Assembly: GCF_004297265.1 (NCBI RefSeq)
Contig: NZ_SCUT01000024.1
Location: 124,001 to 188,000, forward strand
Length of the DNA: 64,000 nt
Direction of reading: 5' to 3'
Origin: Reyranella sp.
Lineage (GTDB): Bacteria > Pseudomonadota > Alphaproteobacteria > Reyranellales > Reyranellaceae
Shown: positions 8,376-17,271 of the stretch, piece after piece
Layout: each line of letters begins with the position of its first letter
Numbering within the stretch: the stretch's first letter is position 1
Program-made: the position numbers and the translations under genes
Notes under the pieces: model-generated
Database searches by the model: none
Told to the model about the DNA's origin: nothing
Seen by the model: the letters and a program-made list of their open reading frames with translations, nothing else

Positions 8376-9338
8376 TCAGGTCGGCGCCGGGATTTTCGCT
8401 TCCTTGATGACCTTGCGCCAGCGCACGGTCTCGTCGGCCAAGCGCTTCACATAGGCTTCGGAGGTGCCGCCGGTCGGGATGAAGCCGAGCGACATGAGTT
8501 TCTCGCGCACCGCCTCGACCTTCAGCGCGGCATTCACCGCCGCGTTGAGCTGCTGGATGGTCTCCGGCGGCGTGCCGGCCGTCGTCGCCACGCCGAAATA
8601 GACGGCGGCCTCCAGCTCCGGGAGCCCAAGTTCGCTCGCCACCGGCACGGTCGGGATGTTGGCAACGCGGCTCTTGGCGCCGCACAGCAGGCCGCGCATC
8701 GTGCCGGCACGGATCTGCGCATCCACCGGCGTTGTCACGTCGACGAAGGCGGGTACGTGGCCGGCGACCGCATCGCGCAGCGCCTCGGCGGCGGCCTTGT
8801 AGGGAATGTGCTGCAGCTTGCCACCGGTGCGCGTGGCGATCACCTCGCCCCAGAGGTGCGGCAGGCCGCCGGTGCTCGAGGTCGAGTAGTGCACGGGGCC
8901 GGGCTGCGCCTTCACCCACTCGATGAATTCTGGGAAGGTCTTTGCCGGGTTGTTCGCATTGACCGCGAGCACGCAGGGGATGTCGGCGAGCTGCGACACC
9001 GGCGCGAGGTCCTTCTGCGGGTCGATCTGCATCGGAATGTCGAAGGCCGGCAGGAGCGCCGCCGTGGTGGTCAGCACCATCAGGCTGGTGCCGTCAGGCT
9101 TGCTCTTGGCGACGTTCACCATCCCGACCATCGTGCCGCCGCCCGGTCGGTTCTCGACCACGATCGTCTTGCCCGTGTCGGCCGACATGCGCTCGGCCAG
9201 GACGCGGCCGGCCGTGTCGGTCGAGCCACCGGGACCGTAGGGCACGACGAGGCGGATCTGCCCGCTCTGCCCGAAGGCGATCGAAGGCAGCGCGAGCGCG
9301 GCTACGGAGCCTGCGACGAAGGAGCGGCGGTTGACCAT
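8376..9338 (-). CDS. TctC/Bug-family tripartite tricarboxylate transporter substrate-binding protein
   Basis: A 320-residue periplasmic solute-binding protein. The N-terminus MVNRRSFVAGSVAALALP is a twin-arginine signal ending near IAFGQ. The mature part opens with IRLVVPYGPGGSTDTAGRV, the ligand-clamping motif of Bug proteins, followed by IVVENRPGGG and later HYSTSSTGGLPHLWGE and IPYKA. These proteins deliver carboxylates or amides to TctAB permeases, but no TctAB genes are in the window. It is the last gene of a minus-strand operon after CoA-transferase, HyuA and HyuB, and its start lies inside the end of hyuB (37-base overlap), which implies coupled translation and a shared substrate. Confidence 0.9.
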   Translation of the reverse strand: MVNRRSFVAGSVAALALPSIAFGQSGQIRLVVPYGPGGSTDTAGRVLAERMSADTGKTIVVENRPGGGTMVGMVNVAKSKPDGTSLMVLTTTAALLPAFDIPMQIDPQKDLAPVSQLADIPCVLAVNANNPAKTFPEFIEWVKAQPGPVHYSTSSTGGLPHLWGEVIATRTGGKLQHIPYKAAAEALRDAVAGHVPAFVDVTTPVDAQIRAGTMRGLLCGAKSRVANIPTVPVASELGLPELEAAVYFGVATTAGTPPETIQQLNAAVNAALKVEAVREKLMSLGFIPTGGTSEAYVKRLADETVRWRKVIKEAKIPAPT

Positions 9339-11083
9339 GATGTTTCTTCCCTGAGTTGATTGGTTCTTTTCTTGTCGACGCTTCTACCATCGGCGGCGAT
9401 TGCCACCGCATAGTCATTTTCCGCGCGTTCCGCACTCACGATTCCGTCGCGCACGTCGCGCAGCACCCGCTCCGGATCGCGCGTTCTGGGATCGCCGTAG
9501 CCGCCGCCGCCTGGCGACAGCGCGTGGTAGGTGGCCACGCCATGGCGTTCCACGCCGTATTTCGGCGCCTGGATGCGCTTGCCGTCGGCCAGCGTGAGAA
9601 TGACCTCGCCGCCGGCACCGGCCCGGCCGCCCGCGACACCGAAGCTCGACGGCGCGCCCGCGCCCTCGCCGCGGAAGGCATAGTCGGCCGGGGTGAAGAT
9701 CTCGACCTCGTAGTCGCAACCGGCACCACCGCGGAAACGGCCGGCCCCGGCGGTGTCGCAGCGCAGCTCCTGGCGACGGAAACGGGCCGGATAGAGCTGC
9801 TCGTAGGTTTCGAGGTTCGGCAGCGTGAGGCCGCCCAGGGTGATGAGATGGCCGATCAGATGGAAGCCATCGCGACCTTCGACGCCACCACCGGCCGGCG
9901 CACCGGCCCATTGGTACATGACGTAGCGTCCGCCCCCTCCATCCTTGTCGTCGCGCAGGCCCGCCGTGACGGCGTGCACTGCCTTCGACCAGCCGGCCGA
10001 GGCGCGTTCGGGCATGGCCTGGGCCAGCGCCTTCCACATCGCGTGAATGATCTCGTGGGCCACGAACACCGTGTTCATGGTCATCGGCGCCGGCATGCGC
10101 GCATTCACCAAGGTGCCCTCGGGCAGGCGGATCTCGACGCTGCGGAACGCGCCTTCGTTCTTGGGCAGGTCGGGCTCGAAGAACGAAGCCAGCGACATGA
10201 ACACTGCCGAGGTCGAGTTGGCGATCGAGCTGTTCTTGAAGCCGCGCACCTGCGGCGAGGTGCCGGCGAAATCGACGACCAGCTTGCGGTCCTTCACCGT
10301 GATCATGACGGCGATCTTCGCGTCGATCGGCTCGAAGCAGTCGTTGTCGACCGGCTCCTCGCCCTTCCACACGCCCTGCTGCAGGCGGTCGATGCAGGTC
10401 TGGAAGCGTCGGTCGGCATGGTCGAGCACACCCTCGAAGAACTCGTCGGCGCGATCGACACCCAGCTCCTCGACCAGCAGCGCGAGTCGCTCGGCGCCGA
10501 TGCGCGTCGAGCCGATCATGGCGCGCAGGTCGCCGTCGAGCGCCTCGGGCAGGCGTGTGTTCAGCATCAGCAGACGCCAAAGATCCTCGCGCACTTTGCC
10601 GGCTTCGATCAGCTTGAGCACCGGCAGGCGGATGCCCTCGTGGAAGATCTCGGTCGCCGCCGAATTGTAGGTGCCGGCCGCGCCGCCGCCGATATCGGCC
10701 TGGTGGGCCCGGTTGCAGGCGAACGCCACCAACTTGCCAGCGACGAACACCGGCCGCGTGATCACCCAGTCGGGCAGGTGGTTGCCGCCCGCCGTGTAGG
10801 GATCGTTCAGCAAGAACACGTCCTCCGGCGCAATGTCTCCCTTGAAGTCGCGCAGGATGGCGCGCACCGCGAAGCCGCCGCCGCCGGTATGGATGGGGAT
10901 GCCGTCGGCTTGGCTGATCAGGGTGCCGCGCGCATCGGCGATGAAGCAGGAGAAGTCGTGGCTCTGGCTGAAGATCGGCGAGCGCGCGGTGCGCGTCATC
11001 ACCCAGCCCATCTGGTGCGAGATATGGTCGAGCCGATTCTGCACCAGCGCGAGGGTGACGGGATCGAGAGTGGCGGTGCTCAT
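9302..11083 (-). CDS. hydantoinase B / oxoprolinase B family protein
   Basis: A 593-residue HyuB subunit. It begins MSTATLDPVTLALVQNRLD, the standard HyuB start, and carries DVFLLNDPYTAGGNHLPDW, HQADIGGGAAGTYN (the His/Asp metal region) and the C-terminal GGGGYGDPRTR motif. HyuA/HyuB pairs hydrolyse N-methylhydantoin, 5-oxoproline or related cyclic amides with ATP, or carboxylate ketones. The ATG overlaps the end of hyuA by four bases (ATGA). The C-terminus past GGYGDPRTRDPERVLRDV is a long tail that reads through the start of the tctC gene, which is unusual. The substrate is not identifiable from sequence alone. Confidence 0.9.
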   Translation of the reverse strand: MSTATLDPVTLALVQNRLDHISHQMGWVMTRTARSPIFSQSHDFSCFIADARGTLISQADGIPIHTGGGGFAVRAILRDFKGDIAPEDVFLLNDPYTAGGNHLPDWVITRPVFVAGKLVAFACNRAHQADIGGGAAGTYNSAATEIFHEGIRLPVLKLIEAGKVREDLWRLLMLNTRLPEALDGDLRAMIGSTRIGAERLALLVEELGVDRADEFFEGVLDHADRRFQTCIDRLQQGVWKGEEPVDNDCFEPIDAKIAVMITVKDRKLVVDFAGTSPQVRGFKNSSIANSTSAVFMSLASFFEPDLPKNEGAFRSVEIRLPEGTLVNARMPAPMTMNTVFVAHEIIHAMWKALAQAMPERASAGWSKAVHAVTAGLRDDKDGGGGRYVMYQWAGAPAGGGVEGRDGFHLIGHLITLGGLTLPNLETYEQLYPARFRRQELRCDTAGAGRFRGGAGCDYEVEIFTPADYAFRGEGAGAPSSFGVAGGRAGAGGEVILTLADGKRIQAPKYGVERHGVATYHALSPGGGGYGDPRTRDPERVLRDVRDGIVSAERAENDYAVAIAADGRSVDKKRTNQLREETSWSTAAPSSQAP

Positions 11084-13170
11084 GCGGCGGCTCCGACATG
11101 CACGAGGAAATCGTCGCGTTCGTCGACTTCGAGCAGGTCGTTGGGGCCGACGAAGGCAGTCGTCGTGCGCTCCTCGACCAGCAGCGGGCCATTGAGGCGG
11201 CAGCCGGGACGCAGGTCGGCGCCGTCGTAGATCGGCACGTCGAGCCAGCCGGTCGCCGGATCGATCCAGACCTTGCGTGTCTCGCGCGGCTTGGGCGCAT
11301 CGGTCTGCGGTGAGCGCGCCGCGGGCGGTGTCCAGTCCAGCCGGCCGCGGCCCACGACCCTCAGCGCGGTGATGTCGATGCGGCCGCCCGGCTGGATATG
11401 GCCGAACAGACGCTGATGCTCGGCTTCGAAAGCCTGGCGGGCCGCGGCGGCATCGAAGCCCGAGGCGGATAGCGGCGCACGGACCGGCCATTGCTGGCCG
11501 TCGTAGCGCAGGTCGAGCTGGCGCTCGATCACGACCTCGTCGGCGCCGAACCCGTCACGGGCCAGCGCCTCTCTCGCGCGCGCTTCGAGCTGGGCGAAGC
11601 CTGCTTCCAGAGTCGTGGTCTCGACCTTGTCGAGATCGGCCAGGAAAACCTGCAGGTAATCCTGCCGCACATCGGACTGCAGCATGCCCATGGCGCAGAA
11701 GGCGCCGGCGGCGCGCGGCAGCAGGGCGCGGCGGCTGCCGAGCGCGCGGGCGACGGCGGTACCGTGCATCGGTCCGGCACCGCCCGCGGCGACCAGCGTG
11801 AAGGTCGCGGGATTGTGGCCGCGCTCGATGCTGAGTCGCTCGACGGCATGCAGGAGGTTCTGCTCCAGCAGCCGGATGACGCCCGCAGCCGCGTCCTCGA
11901 CCGAGAGTCCGAGCGGCTTGGCGAGTTTGGTTTCGATAGCCTTGCGCGCGAGTGCCGCGTCGAGCGTGACCGCACCGCCGGCCAGCGGGCCGGGACGCAG
12001 CCGGCCCAGCACGAGCTGAGCGTCGGTGACGGTCGGGTTCTCGCCGCCCAGCCCATACGCGGCGGGACCGGGCCGTGCGCCGGCGCCCTGCGGGCCGGCA
12101 TGCAGGAGGCCGGCATCGTCGACCCAGGCGACGGTTCCGCCGCCCGCACCGACCGTGTGGATCTCCACCGAAGGCGTCGTGAGGTGATAGCCGTCGATGG
12201 TGAGTTCGTCGGTGACCGGCACGTCGCCGCGCGCCATCACCATCACGTCGCAACTCGTGCCGCCGATCTCCATCGAGATCAGGTTGGCTTTCTCGCCCGG
12301 CGCCGCACAGCCCTTGAGCGCGCCGACGCCGGCCGCCGGGCCGGACAGGACCAGCATGACCGGCCGTGCCGCCACCTGGTCGACCGACACCGCGCCGCCA
12401 TTGCTCTGCAGGAGCAGCAGCGAACGCGGCAGGCCGAACTGGCGCAGCTGCTCGTCGAGGGCGCGCAGGTAGCTCGTCACCTTGGGCGCCACATAGGCGT
12501 TCACGACGGCGGTAGAACCGCGCTCGTACTCGCCCATGGTCGGCATGACCTCGCTCGACAGCGAGACCCACTTGCCGTTCCAGGACTTGGCGAGCTGGCC
12601 GCCGACCGCGCGCTCGTGGGCGCCGTCGAGGAAGGAGTTGAACAGGCAGACCGCGACCGACTCGACGCCTTCCTCGGCGAAGACCTTCGCGGCGGCGTCG
12701 ACGTCTTCCGCTCGAATTGGCGTCAGCTCGGTGCCGTCGGCGGCGATGCGGCCGCGCACCGGCAGGCGCAGGTAACGCGGCACCAGCACCTGCGGGAAGG
12801 GAGCGCGATGGTCCCACTGGTTCTCGCGGATGCCGCGGCGGATCTCGAGCGAATCGCGGAAGCCCTCGGTCGTCAGCAGGCCGACCTTGGCACCCTTCTT
12901 CTCGAGGATCGTGTTGGTCGCCACCGTCGAGCCGTGCACGAACAGGGCGCAGTCGCGCAGCAGCGCTGTCAGTGTGATGTCGAGCTGCTGGGCCGCCAGC
13001 CGCAGCACGCCCAGCACACCTTCGCTGGGGTCGGCCGGGACGGAGGGCGACTTGAAGATGCGCACGGCGCCGGCGGCATCGCGCAGCACCATGTCGGTGA
13101 AGGTACCGCCCACGTCGACGCCGATGCGCCAGGGGGCAACGAGGGCGGCAGACGGGGCGGGGGGCGTCAC
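11080..13170 (-). CDS. hydantoinase A / oxoprolinase A family ATPase subunit
   Basis: A 696-residue HyuA subunit. The N-terminal phosphate-binding motif GVDVGGTFTD is at 17-26, followed by KSPSVPADPSEGVL and the HGSTVATNTILEKKGAKVGL segment typical of N-methylhydantoinase A. The ASKHA-like core continues with LSGPAAGVGALKG and MEIGGTSCDV, and the HTVGAGGGTVAWVD loop. It ends with a beta domain (about 560-690). It forms a complex with HyuB and couples ATP cleavage to ring opening or carboxylation. Its start overlaps the CoA-transferase stop by four bases and its end overlaps hyuB, so the operon is tightly coupled. Confidence 0.92.
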   Translation of the reverse strand: MTPPAPSAALVAPWRIGVDVGGTFTDMVLRDAAGAVRIFKSPSVPADPSEGVLGVLRLAAQQLDITLTALLRDCALFVHGSTVATNTILEKKGAKVGLLTTEGFRDSLEIRRGIRENQWDHRAPFPQVLVPRYLRLPVRGRIAADGTELTPIRAEDVDAAAKVFAEEGVESVAVCLFNSFLDGAHERAVGGQLAKSWNGKWVSLSSEVMPTMGEYERGSTAVVNAYVAPKVTSYLRALDEQLRQFGLPRSLLLLQSNGGAVSVDQVAARPVMLVLSGPAAGVGALKGCAAPGEKANLISMEIGGTSCDVMVMARGDVPVTDELTIDGYHLTTPSVEIHTVGAGGGTVAWVDDAGLLHAGPQGAGARPGPAAYGLGGENPTVTDAQLVLGRLRPGPLAGGAVTLDAALARKAIETKLAKPLGLSVEDAAAGVIRLLEQNLLHAVERLSIERGHNPATFTLVAAGGAGPMHGTAVARALGSRRALLPRAAGAFCAMGMLQSDVRQDYLQVFLADLDKVETTTLEAGFAQLEARAREALARDGFGADEVVIERQLDLRYDGQQWPVRAPLSASGFDAAAARQAFEAEHQRLFGHIQPGGRIDITALRVVGRGRLDWTPPAARSPQTDAPKPRETRKVWIDPATGWLDVPIYDGADLRPGCRLNGPLLVEERTTTAFVGPNDLLEVDERDDFLVHVGAAA

Positions 13171-14306
13171 TTCGGCAGGCTTCCCAGCACTTCGTCGGTA
13201 TGTTCACCCAGCGCCGGCGCGGAGCGCGGCGAATGCGGCCGCACATGGTCGAAGGAGATCGGCAGGCCGACCACCTTGGGTCCGCCGGGCAATTGCTGGA
13301 TGAGCTTCGAGGCTTCCATCTGCTCGGTGCGCGCCAGCTCGCCGATATCGTTCACGGCGGCGCAGGGCACGCCGGCCTTCTCCATGGCGTCCAGCCATTC
13401 GGCGCGCGGCCGGGCCTTCAGAGCCTCGGCGATCATCGGCAGCAGCTCGGCTTTGTGGGCAACCCGCTGCGCGCTCCTGGCGAACTTCGGATCGGTCGCC
13501 CATTCGTCATGGCCCAGCACCTTGGCGCAGCGCGCCCACAGCCGGTCGTTGCCAGGGGCCAGGCAGATCGGATGGTCGGCCGTGTCGAAGGTCTGGTAGG
13601 GCACGATCACCGGACTGCCGGTGCCGTGCCGCTGGGAGACGGTGCCGTTGGCGATGTAGCTGTTCACCTGACCCTCGACCCAATGCACGGCCGAGTCGAA
13701 GAGCGAGGTGTCGACGAGGCAGCCCTTGCCGGTCTTGTCGCGCAGCCGCAGCGCGGCCAGCGCACCGATGGTGCAGAACATGCCGGTCGCCTTGTCGTTG
13801 ATCGAGGCGCCGCAGAAGGTCGGCGGATCCTCCGGCCGGCCGGTCACGCTCATCATGCCGCCATAGGCCTGCAGCAGCGGATCGAAGGCCGGCTTCATGC
13901 GCAGCGGGCCCTGGTAGCCAAAGGCCCAGATCGAGCAGTAGATGAGGCGCGGATGGCGCGCGAGCATCGTCTCGGGCCCGATGCCGACCTCGTCGACCAC
14001 GCCGGGCCGCAGGTTCTGGATCAGGATGTCAGCCGTCTCGCAAAGCCCGTGGAGCTTCTCGATGTCTTCAGCGAGCTTCAGGTCGAGCACGACCGAGCGC
14101 TTGTTGCGGTTCTGCGAATAGAAGTAGAGCGAGGTCTTGCCGTCGGGGCCGAACGGAGGGCCCCAGATGCGGGCATCGTCGCCGCCGTCCGGCTTCTCGA
14201 TCTTGATGACGTCGGCGCCCATGTCGGCCAGCAGCACGCCGGCCAGCGGACCGGCCAGCGCCTGGCCCACTTCGATGACGCGAACCCCTTCGAGCGGTAG
14301 TGTCAC
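13167..14306 (-). CDS. CoA-transferase family III (CaiB/BaiF), first gene of hyu operon
   Basis: A family III CoA-transferase of 379 residues. It shows LEGVRVIEVGQALAGP, GADVIKIEKPDGGDDAR, QNRNKRSVVLDLK and the catalytic aspartate in GASINDKATGM. The C-terminus has ALGEHTDEVLGSL. I start at GTG 14306, where GGAAGAGGA lies 7 bases upstream; an in-frame ATG at 14336 is possible but adds a low-complexity MPSGSGRG. It heads the operon CoA-transferase, HyuA, HyuB, TctC, with a four-base overlap to hyuA. An acid made by the hydantoinase-type enzyme might be activated here, which is inference from context. Confidence 0.88.
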   Translation of the reverse strand: MTLPLEGVRVIEVGQALAGPLAGVLLADMGADVIKIEKPDGGDDARIWGPPFGPDGKTSLYFYSQNRNKRSVVLDLKLAEDIEKLHGLCETADILIQNLRPGVVDEVGIGPETMLARHPRLIYCSIWAFGYQGPLRMKPAFDPLLQAYGGMMSVTGRPEDPPTFCGASINDKATGMFCTIGALAALRLRDKTGKGCLVDTSLFDSAVHWVEGQVNSYIANGTVSQRHGTGSPVIVPYQTFDTADHPICLAPGNDRLWARCAKVLGHDEWATDPKFARSAQRVAHKAELLPMIAEALKARPRAEWLDAMEKAGVPCAAVNDIGELARTEQMEASKLIQQLPGGPKVVGLPISFDHVRPHSPRSAPALGEHTDEVLGSLPK

Positions 14307-14408
14307 TTTCAATCCTCTTCCCGAGCCTGACGGCATGCGTTTGTCGCCGGCATCCTAGCCGCCAGCGACCGTCACACGCTACGTGCAGGGCCTCGCGAAG
14401 CGGAACCG

Positions 14409-15179
14409 TTATTCGACGAAGGCCTTCTCGACGACGAACTCGCCGGGCGTGGTGGTGCTGCCCTCGGTGAGGCCCATGCCTTCGAGGAGGGCGCGGATGT
14501 CGGCCAGCATCTGGACGGAGCCGCAGAGCATGAAGCGGTCGTTCTCGCGCGACATCGGCGGCAGGCCGACATCCTTGGCCAGGGTGCCGTTCTCGATCAG
14601 GTGTGAGATGCGGCCGCGATACTTGAAGGGCTCGCGGGTCACGGTCGGGTAGTAGACGAGCTTGTCGCGCACCATGTCGCCCAGGATCTCGTCGGCCGGC
14701 AGCTCGTCGGCCAGGGTCGAGCGGTAGGCGAGGTCGCGGACATGGCGGCAGCCATGGACCAGGACGACCTTCTCGAAGCGCTCGTAGACGTCCGGGTCGC
14801 GCACCAGCGAGAGGAAGGGGGCGAGGCCGGTGCCGGTGCCCAGCAGGTAGAGATTGCGGCCGGGGGTGAGGCTGTCGAGCAGCAGGGTGCCGACCGCCTT
14901 GGCGCCCACCAGCACGGGATCGCCGGGGGACAGGTTCTTGAGATGCGAGGTGAGCTTGCCGTCGGGCACCTTGATCGAGAAGAACTCCAACTCGTCCACG
15001 TAATGGGGACTGGCGATGGAGTAGGCCCGGAGCACCGGTTTACCCTCGACCTTCAGGCCGATCATGGTGAACTGGCCGCTGGCGAAGCGGAAACCCTTGT
15101 CACGGGTCGTCCGGAAGCTGAACAACTCGTCGGTCCAGTGATGCACCGACAGTACGGTCTCGTTCCTCAACGCACTCAC
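14409..15179 (-). CDS. fpr: ferredoxin/flavodoxin--NADP+ reductase
   Basis: A 256-residue bacterial-type FNR that shuttles electrons between NADPH and ferredoxin or flavodoxin, used for Fe-S assembly, oxidative stress and reductive steps. The FAD site RAYSIAS is at 51-57, the NADP site GTGTGLAPF at 114-122, and the C-terminal FVVEKAFVE tail is characteristic of the alphaproteobacterial/Azotobacter subclass. I start at GTG 15179, which has TAGGAG 8 bases upstream and begins SALRNETVLSVHHW, as family members do; the frame is open to 15338 but that part is in the promoter region. A promoter and a dyad lie upstream (15225-15292). Confidence 0.92.
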   Translation of the reverse strand: MSALRNETVLSVHHWTDELFSFRTTRDKGFRFASGQFTMIGLKVEGKPVLRAYSIASPHYVDELEFFSIKVPDGKLTSHLKNLSPGDPVLVGAKAVGTLLLDSLTPGRNLYLLGTGTGLAPFLSLVRDPDVYERFEKVVLVHGCRHVRDLAYRSTLADELPADEILGDMVRDKLVYYPTVTREPFKYRGRISHLIENGTLAKDVGLPPMSRENDRFMLCGSVQMLADIRALLEGMGLTEGSTTTPGEFVVEKAFVE

Positions 15180-15224
15180 GCGCAAACTCCTACGCAACGG
15201 GCCGGCGCCACGCCGGGGCGATGG

Positions 15225-15253
15225 ATATAGTGCAGTGCAGCAAAAATAGCCAG
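15225..15253 (-). promoter_or_regulatory. candidate sigma-70 promoter of fpr
   Basis: On the minus strand a CTGGCT -35-like box (15248-15253) and a CTATAT -10 box (15225-15230) are separated by exactly 17 bp, about 45 bp upstream of the fpr GTG. The -10 is a good match to the alphaproteobacterial consensus and the -35 a poor one, which is typical of activator-dependent promoters. Confidence 0.45.
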
Positions 15254-15292
15254 ATACGCGAGTAATTCGCAATAGCAAGAATGTCGCGTATC
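15253..15292. promoter_or_regulatory. inverted repeat abutting the fpr promoter
   Basis: GATACGCGA (15253-15261) is repeated as its exact complement TCGCGTATC (15284-15292), with 22 bp between; inside are ATTC and GAAT half-sites in the same symmetry. The dyad touches the -35 box of the fpr promoter candidate, where an activator would bind. Which regulator uses it is unknown. Confidence 0.4.
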
Positions 15293-15423
15293 GGCGGCGC
15301 GTCAGGGCAGGAATTTCCACGCAGACCGCGTTCCGCACAGCTCTTTTGCCAAGGCTCCAAGCGGCTCGCGGACGGAAGCGGGCGTCCTATACTCAGTGGA
15401 ACCGGTAAGTGAGGTCGCGTGCG

Positions 15424-16158
15424 ATGAGGATGATTGTTGCGCTGCTGGGCATGATGCTGGCGCTGTTCTCTCCAGCGGTGCGGGCCGCGGAGCCGGTCGA
15501 CATGCTGCTGGTGCTGGCCGCCGACGTGTCGCGCAGCGTGACCGATCCCAAATTCAGGCTTCAGCGCGAGGGTGCCGCGGCCGCCATCACCCATCCCGAC
15601 GTGGTGCGGGCCATCACGTCAGGTCCGAACCGGCGCATCGCCATCTGCTTCGTCGAATGGGCCTCGGCCAACATGCAGAACGTCGTCATCGACTGGATGG
15701 TGATCGGCGACGGTGCCTCGGCGCGCAATTTCGGTGACAAGCTGATCGAGACTCCGCGCTCCTTTGCCGGCAGCACCTCGATCAGCGCCGCCATCGACTT
15801 CGCGGTCATGCATCTCGAGCGCGCGCCGTTCACAGCCGACCGACGGGTCATAGATGTGTCCGGCGATGGCAACAACATTGCCGGCCGCCTGGTCACCGAC
15901 GCGCGTGACGATGCGGTGGCGAAGAACATCACGATCAACGCGCTGGTGATCCTGACGCCCATCGAGGAAGCGTTCCGTCCCGAGCACACCAACCCGCCGG
16001 GCGGACTGGAAAAATACTTCCAGGACAACGTCATCGGCGGTCCCGGTGCCTTCACCATCGTTGCCGAGAATCATGGGGCGTTCGGCCGGGCGATGACGAA
16101 GAAACTGATCCAGGAGATCGCGGGATTGCCGCGCTCCCGGCTGGCAGCCGTCGACTGA
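15424..16158 (+). CDS. DUF1194 secreted VWA-type protein
   Basis: A 244-residue protein with a signal peptide (about 1-22, ending VRAAEP) and a von Willebrand factor A-like domain. DVSRSV (Asp34, Ser36, Ser38) is the metal-ion-dependent adhesion site DxSxS, and RRVIDVSGDGNN is the later conserved strand. This matches DUF1194, a family of unknown function common in Alphaproteobacteria, likely periplasmic. I start at ATG 15424 behind GTGAGG; a GTG at 15409 and an ATG at 15430 are alternatives. The stop codon abuts directly the stop codon of the convergent tctC-type gene, with no base between. Confidence 0.8.
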   Translation: MRMIVALLGMMLALFSPAVRAAEPVDMLLVLAADVSRSVTDPKFRLQREGAAAAITHPDVVRAITSGPNRRIAICFVEWASANMQNVVIDWMVIGDGASARNFGDKLIETPRSFAGSTSISAAIDFAVMHLERAPFTADRRVIDVSGDGNNIAGRLVTDARDDAVAKNITINALVILTPIEEAFRPEHTNPPGGLEKYFQDNVIGGPGAFTIVAENHGAFGRAMTKKLIQEIAGLPRSRLAAVD

Positions 16159-17160
16159 CTATTCCGCCGTCGCGCCCGACGCCTTGATGATGGGCAGCCA
16201 CAGCGCCTGGTCGTCAGCGATCAGCTTGCGGGCGGCGGCAGGCGTATCCGGCGGCAGGACCTCGAAGCCCTGGACCAGGAGCTTCTCCTTCACTTCCGGC
16301 ATCTGGGCGATGCGGCCGATCTCGGCATTGAGGCGCGCCACGATGGGCGTCGGCGTGCCGGTCGGCACCGCAAATCCCAGCCACGTGGCGACGACGAAGT
16401 CGGGCAGGCCCGCCTCCATCATGGTCGGCACGTCGGGCAGGATGACCGACCGGTCTTTCGTGGTAACGGCGAGCGCCTTCAGCTTGCCGGCCTTGATCTG
16501 GCCCACCACGGTCGGTGCATTGAAGAAGCCCATCGTCACCTCGCCGTTGATCACGGCGAGGACGGCGGCCGGCGCCCCTCGATAGGGCACGTGCTGCAGC
16601 TTCACCCCGGTGCGCTGCTCCGTGATCACGCCCGACATGTGCAGGCTGCTGCCGACCCCGCTCGACCCGTAGGTCAGCTCGCCCGGCTTGGCACGGGCCT
16701 GCGCGATCACGTCGGCGACGGTGTTGGCCGGGTTGGCGGTCGAGACGACCATCACGTTGGTCAGGATGCCGGTCGTGGAGACCGGGATGAGATCCTTCAG
16801 CGGGTCGTATCCGGGCGACTTGTAGAGCCCCATGTTGAAGACAGTCGCGCCCTGAGAGGTGAGCAGCAGCGTGTAGCCGTCGGCCGGCGCCCGCGCGCCT
16901 TCCGCAGTGCCCAGCAGGCCGCCGGCGCCGCCCTTGTTGTCTATCACGACCGGCTGGCCAAGCGCCTTCGCAAGCTGCTCGCCGAAGGTGCGGCCGACTG
17001 TGTCGGCGCCGGCGCCCGCAGCGAAGGGGATGATCATGCGGATCGGCCGCTCCGGCCAGTCGGCCGCCATCGCCTTGCCGGTCGCGAGTATTGTCGAGGT
17101 GAGGAGCAGCGTGCCGGTCAGGGTGTGCCGGCGCGTCAGAACCTGTCGTGATGAACTCAT
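16159..17160 (-). CDS. TctC/Bug-family substrate-binding protein
   Basis: A 333-residue periplasmic binding protein. A signal sequence of about 33 residues ends GKAMAADWP, and the mature part begins with PIRMIIPFAAGAGADTVGR, the Bug ligand-binding turn. VIDNKGGAGGLLGT and LTYGSSGVGSSLHMSG follow, then VPYRGAPAA. It is a monocistronic gene, separated by a hairpin from the solute-binding gene upstream and touching the DUF1194 gene at its end. No TctA or TctB partner is near, as is common for the expanded Bug family. The ligand, presumably a carboxylate, cannot be assigned. Confidence 0.88.
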   Translation of the reverse strand: MSSSRQVLTRRHTLTGTLLLTSTILATGKAMAADWPERPIRMIIPFAAGAGADTVGRTFGEQLAKALGQPVVIDNKGGAGGLLGTAEGARAPADGYTLLLTSQGATVFNMGLYKSPGYDPLKDLIPVSTTGILTNVMVVSTANPANTVADVIAQARAKPGELTYGSSGVGSSLHMSGVITEQRTGVKLQHVPYRGAPAAVLAVINGEVTMGFFNAPTVVGQIKAGKLKALAVTTKDRSVILPDVPTMMEAGLPDFVVATWLGFAVPTGTPTPIVARLNAEIGRIAQMPEVKEKLLVQGFEVLPPDTPAAARKLIADDQALWLPIIKASGATAE

Positions 17161-17230
17161 GTCAGCTCCTCCCTGGAGTGTCGTACAGGCGCGTTGTTCA
17201 CGCCCGCGTTACTTCCGACAGTACTATAAC

Positions 17231-17257
17231 GGCCGGGCCGCTCGTAGCGACCCGGCC
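17231..17257 (-). terminator. hairpin terminator after the solute-binding protein gene
   Basis: GGCCGGG (17231-17237) and CCCGGCC (17251-17257) form a perfect stem, continued inside by CGCT/AGCG after a single mismatch. It lies 14 bp past the stop of the family 5 solute-binding gene and before the next minus-strand gene. There is no clear T-run on the minus strand, so termination is plausible but not certain. Confidence 0.5.
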
Positions 17258-17271
17258 TTTGCAGCTCGTGC

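Noticed and set aside
11491-13599. 702-codon plus-strand frame antisense to hyuA
   Set aside because: It is composed of Arg/Gly/His-rich residues with no family pattern and lies opposite a clearly real HyuA gene; long antisense frames are expected at this GC content.
15180-15338. ATG-started longer form of the ferredoxin-NADP reductase
   Set aside because: It would translate the promoter and dyad region; family members start at SALRNETVLSV and the GTG has a clear TAGGAG site.
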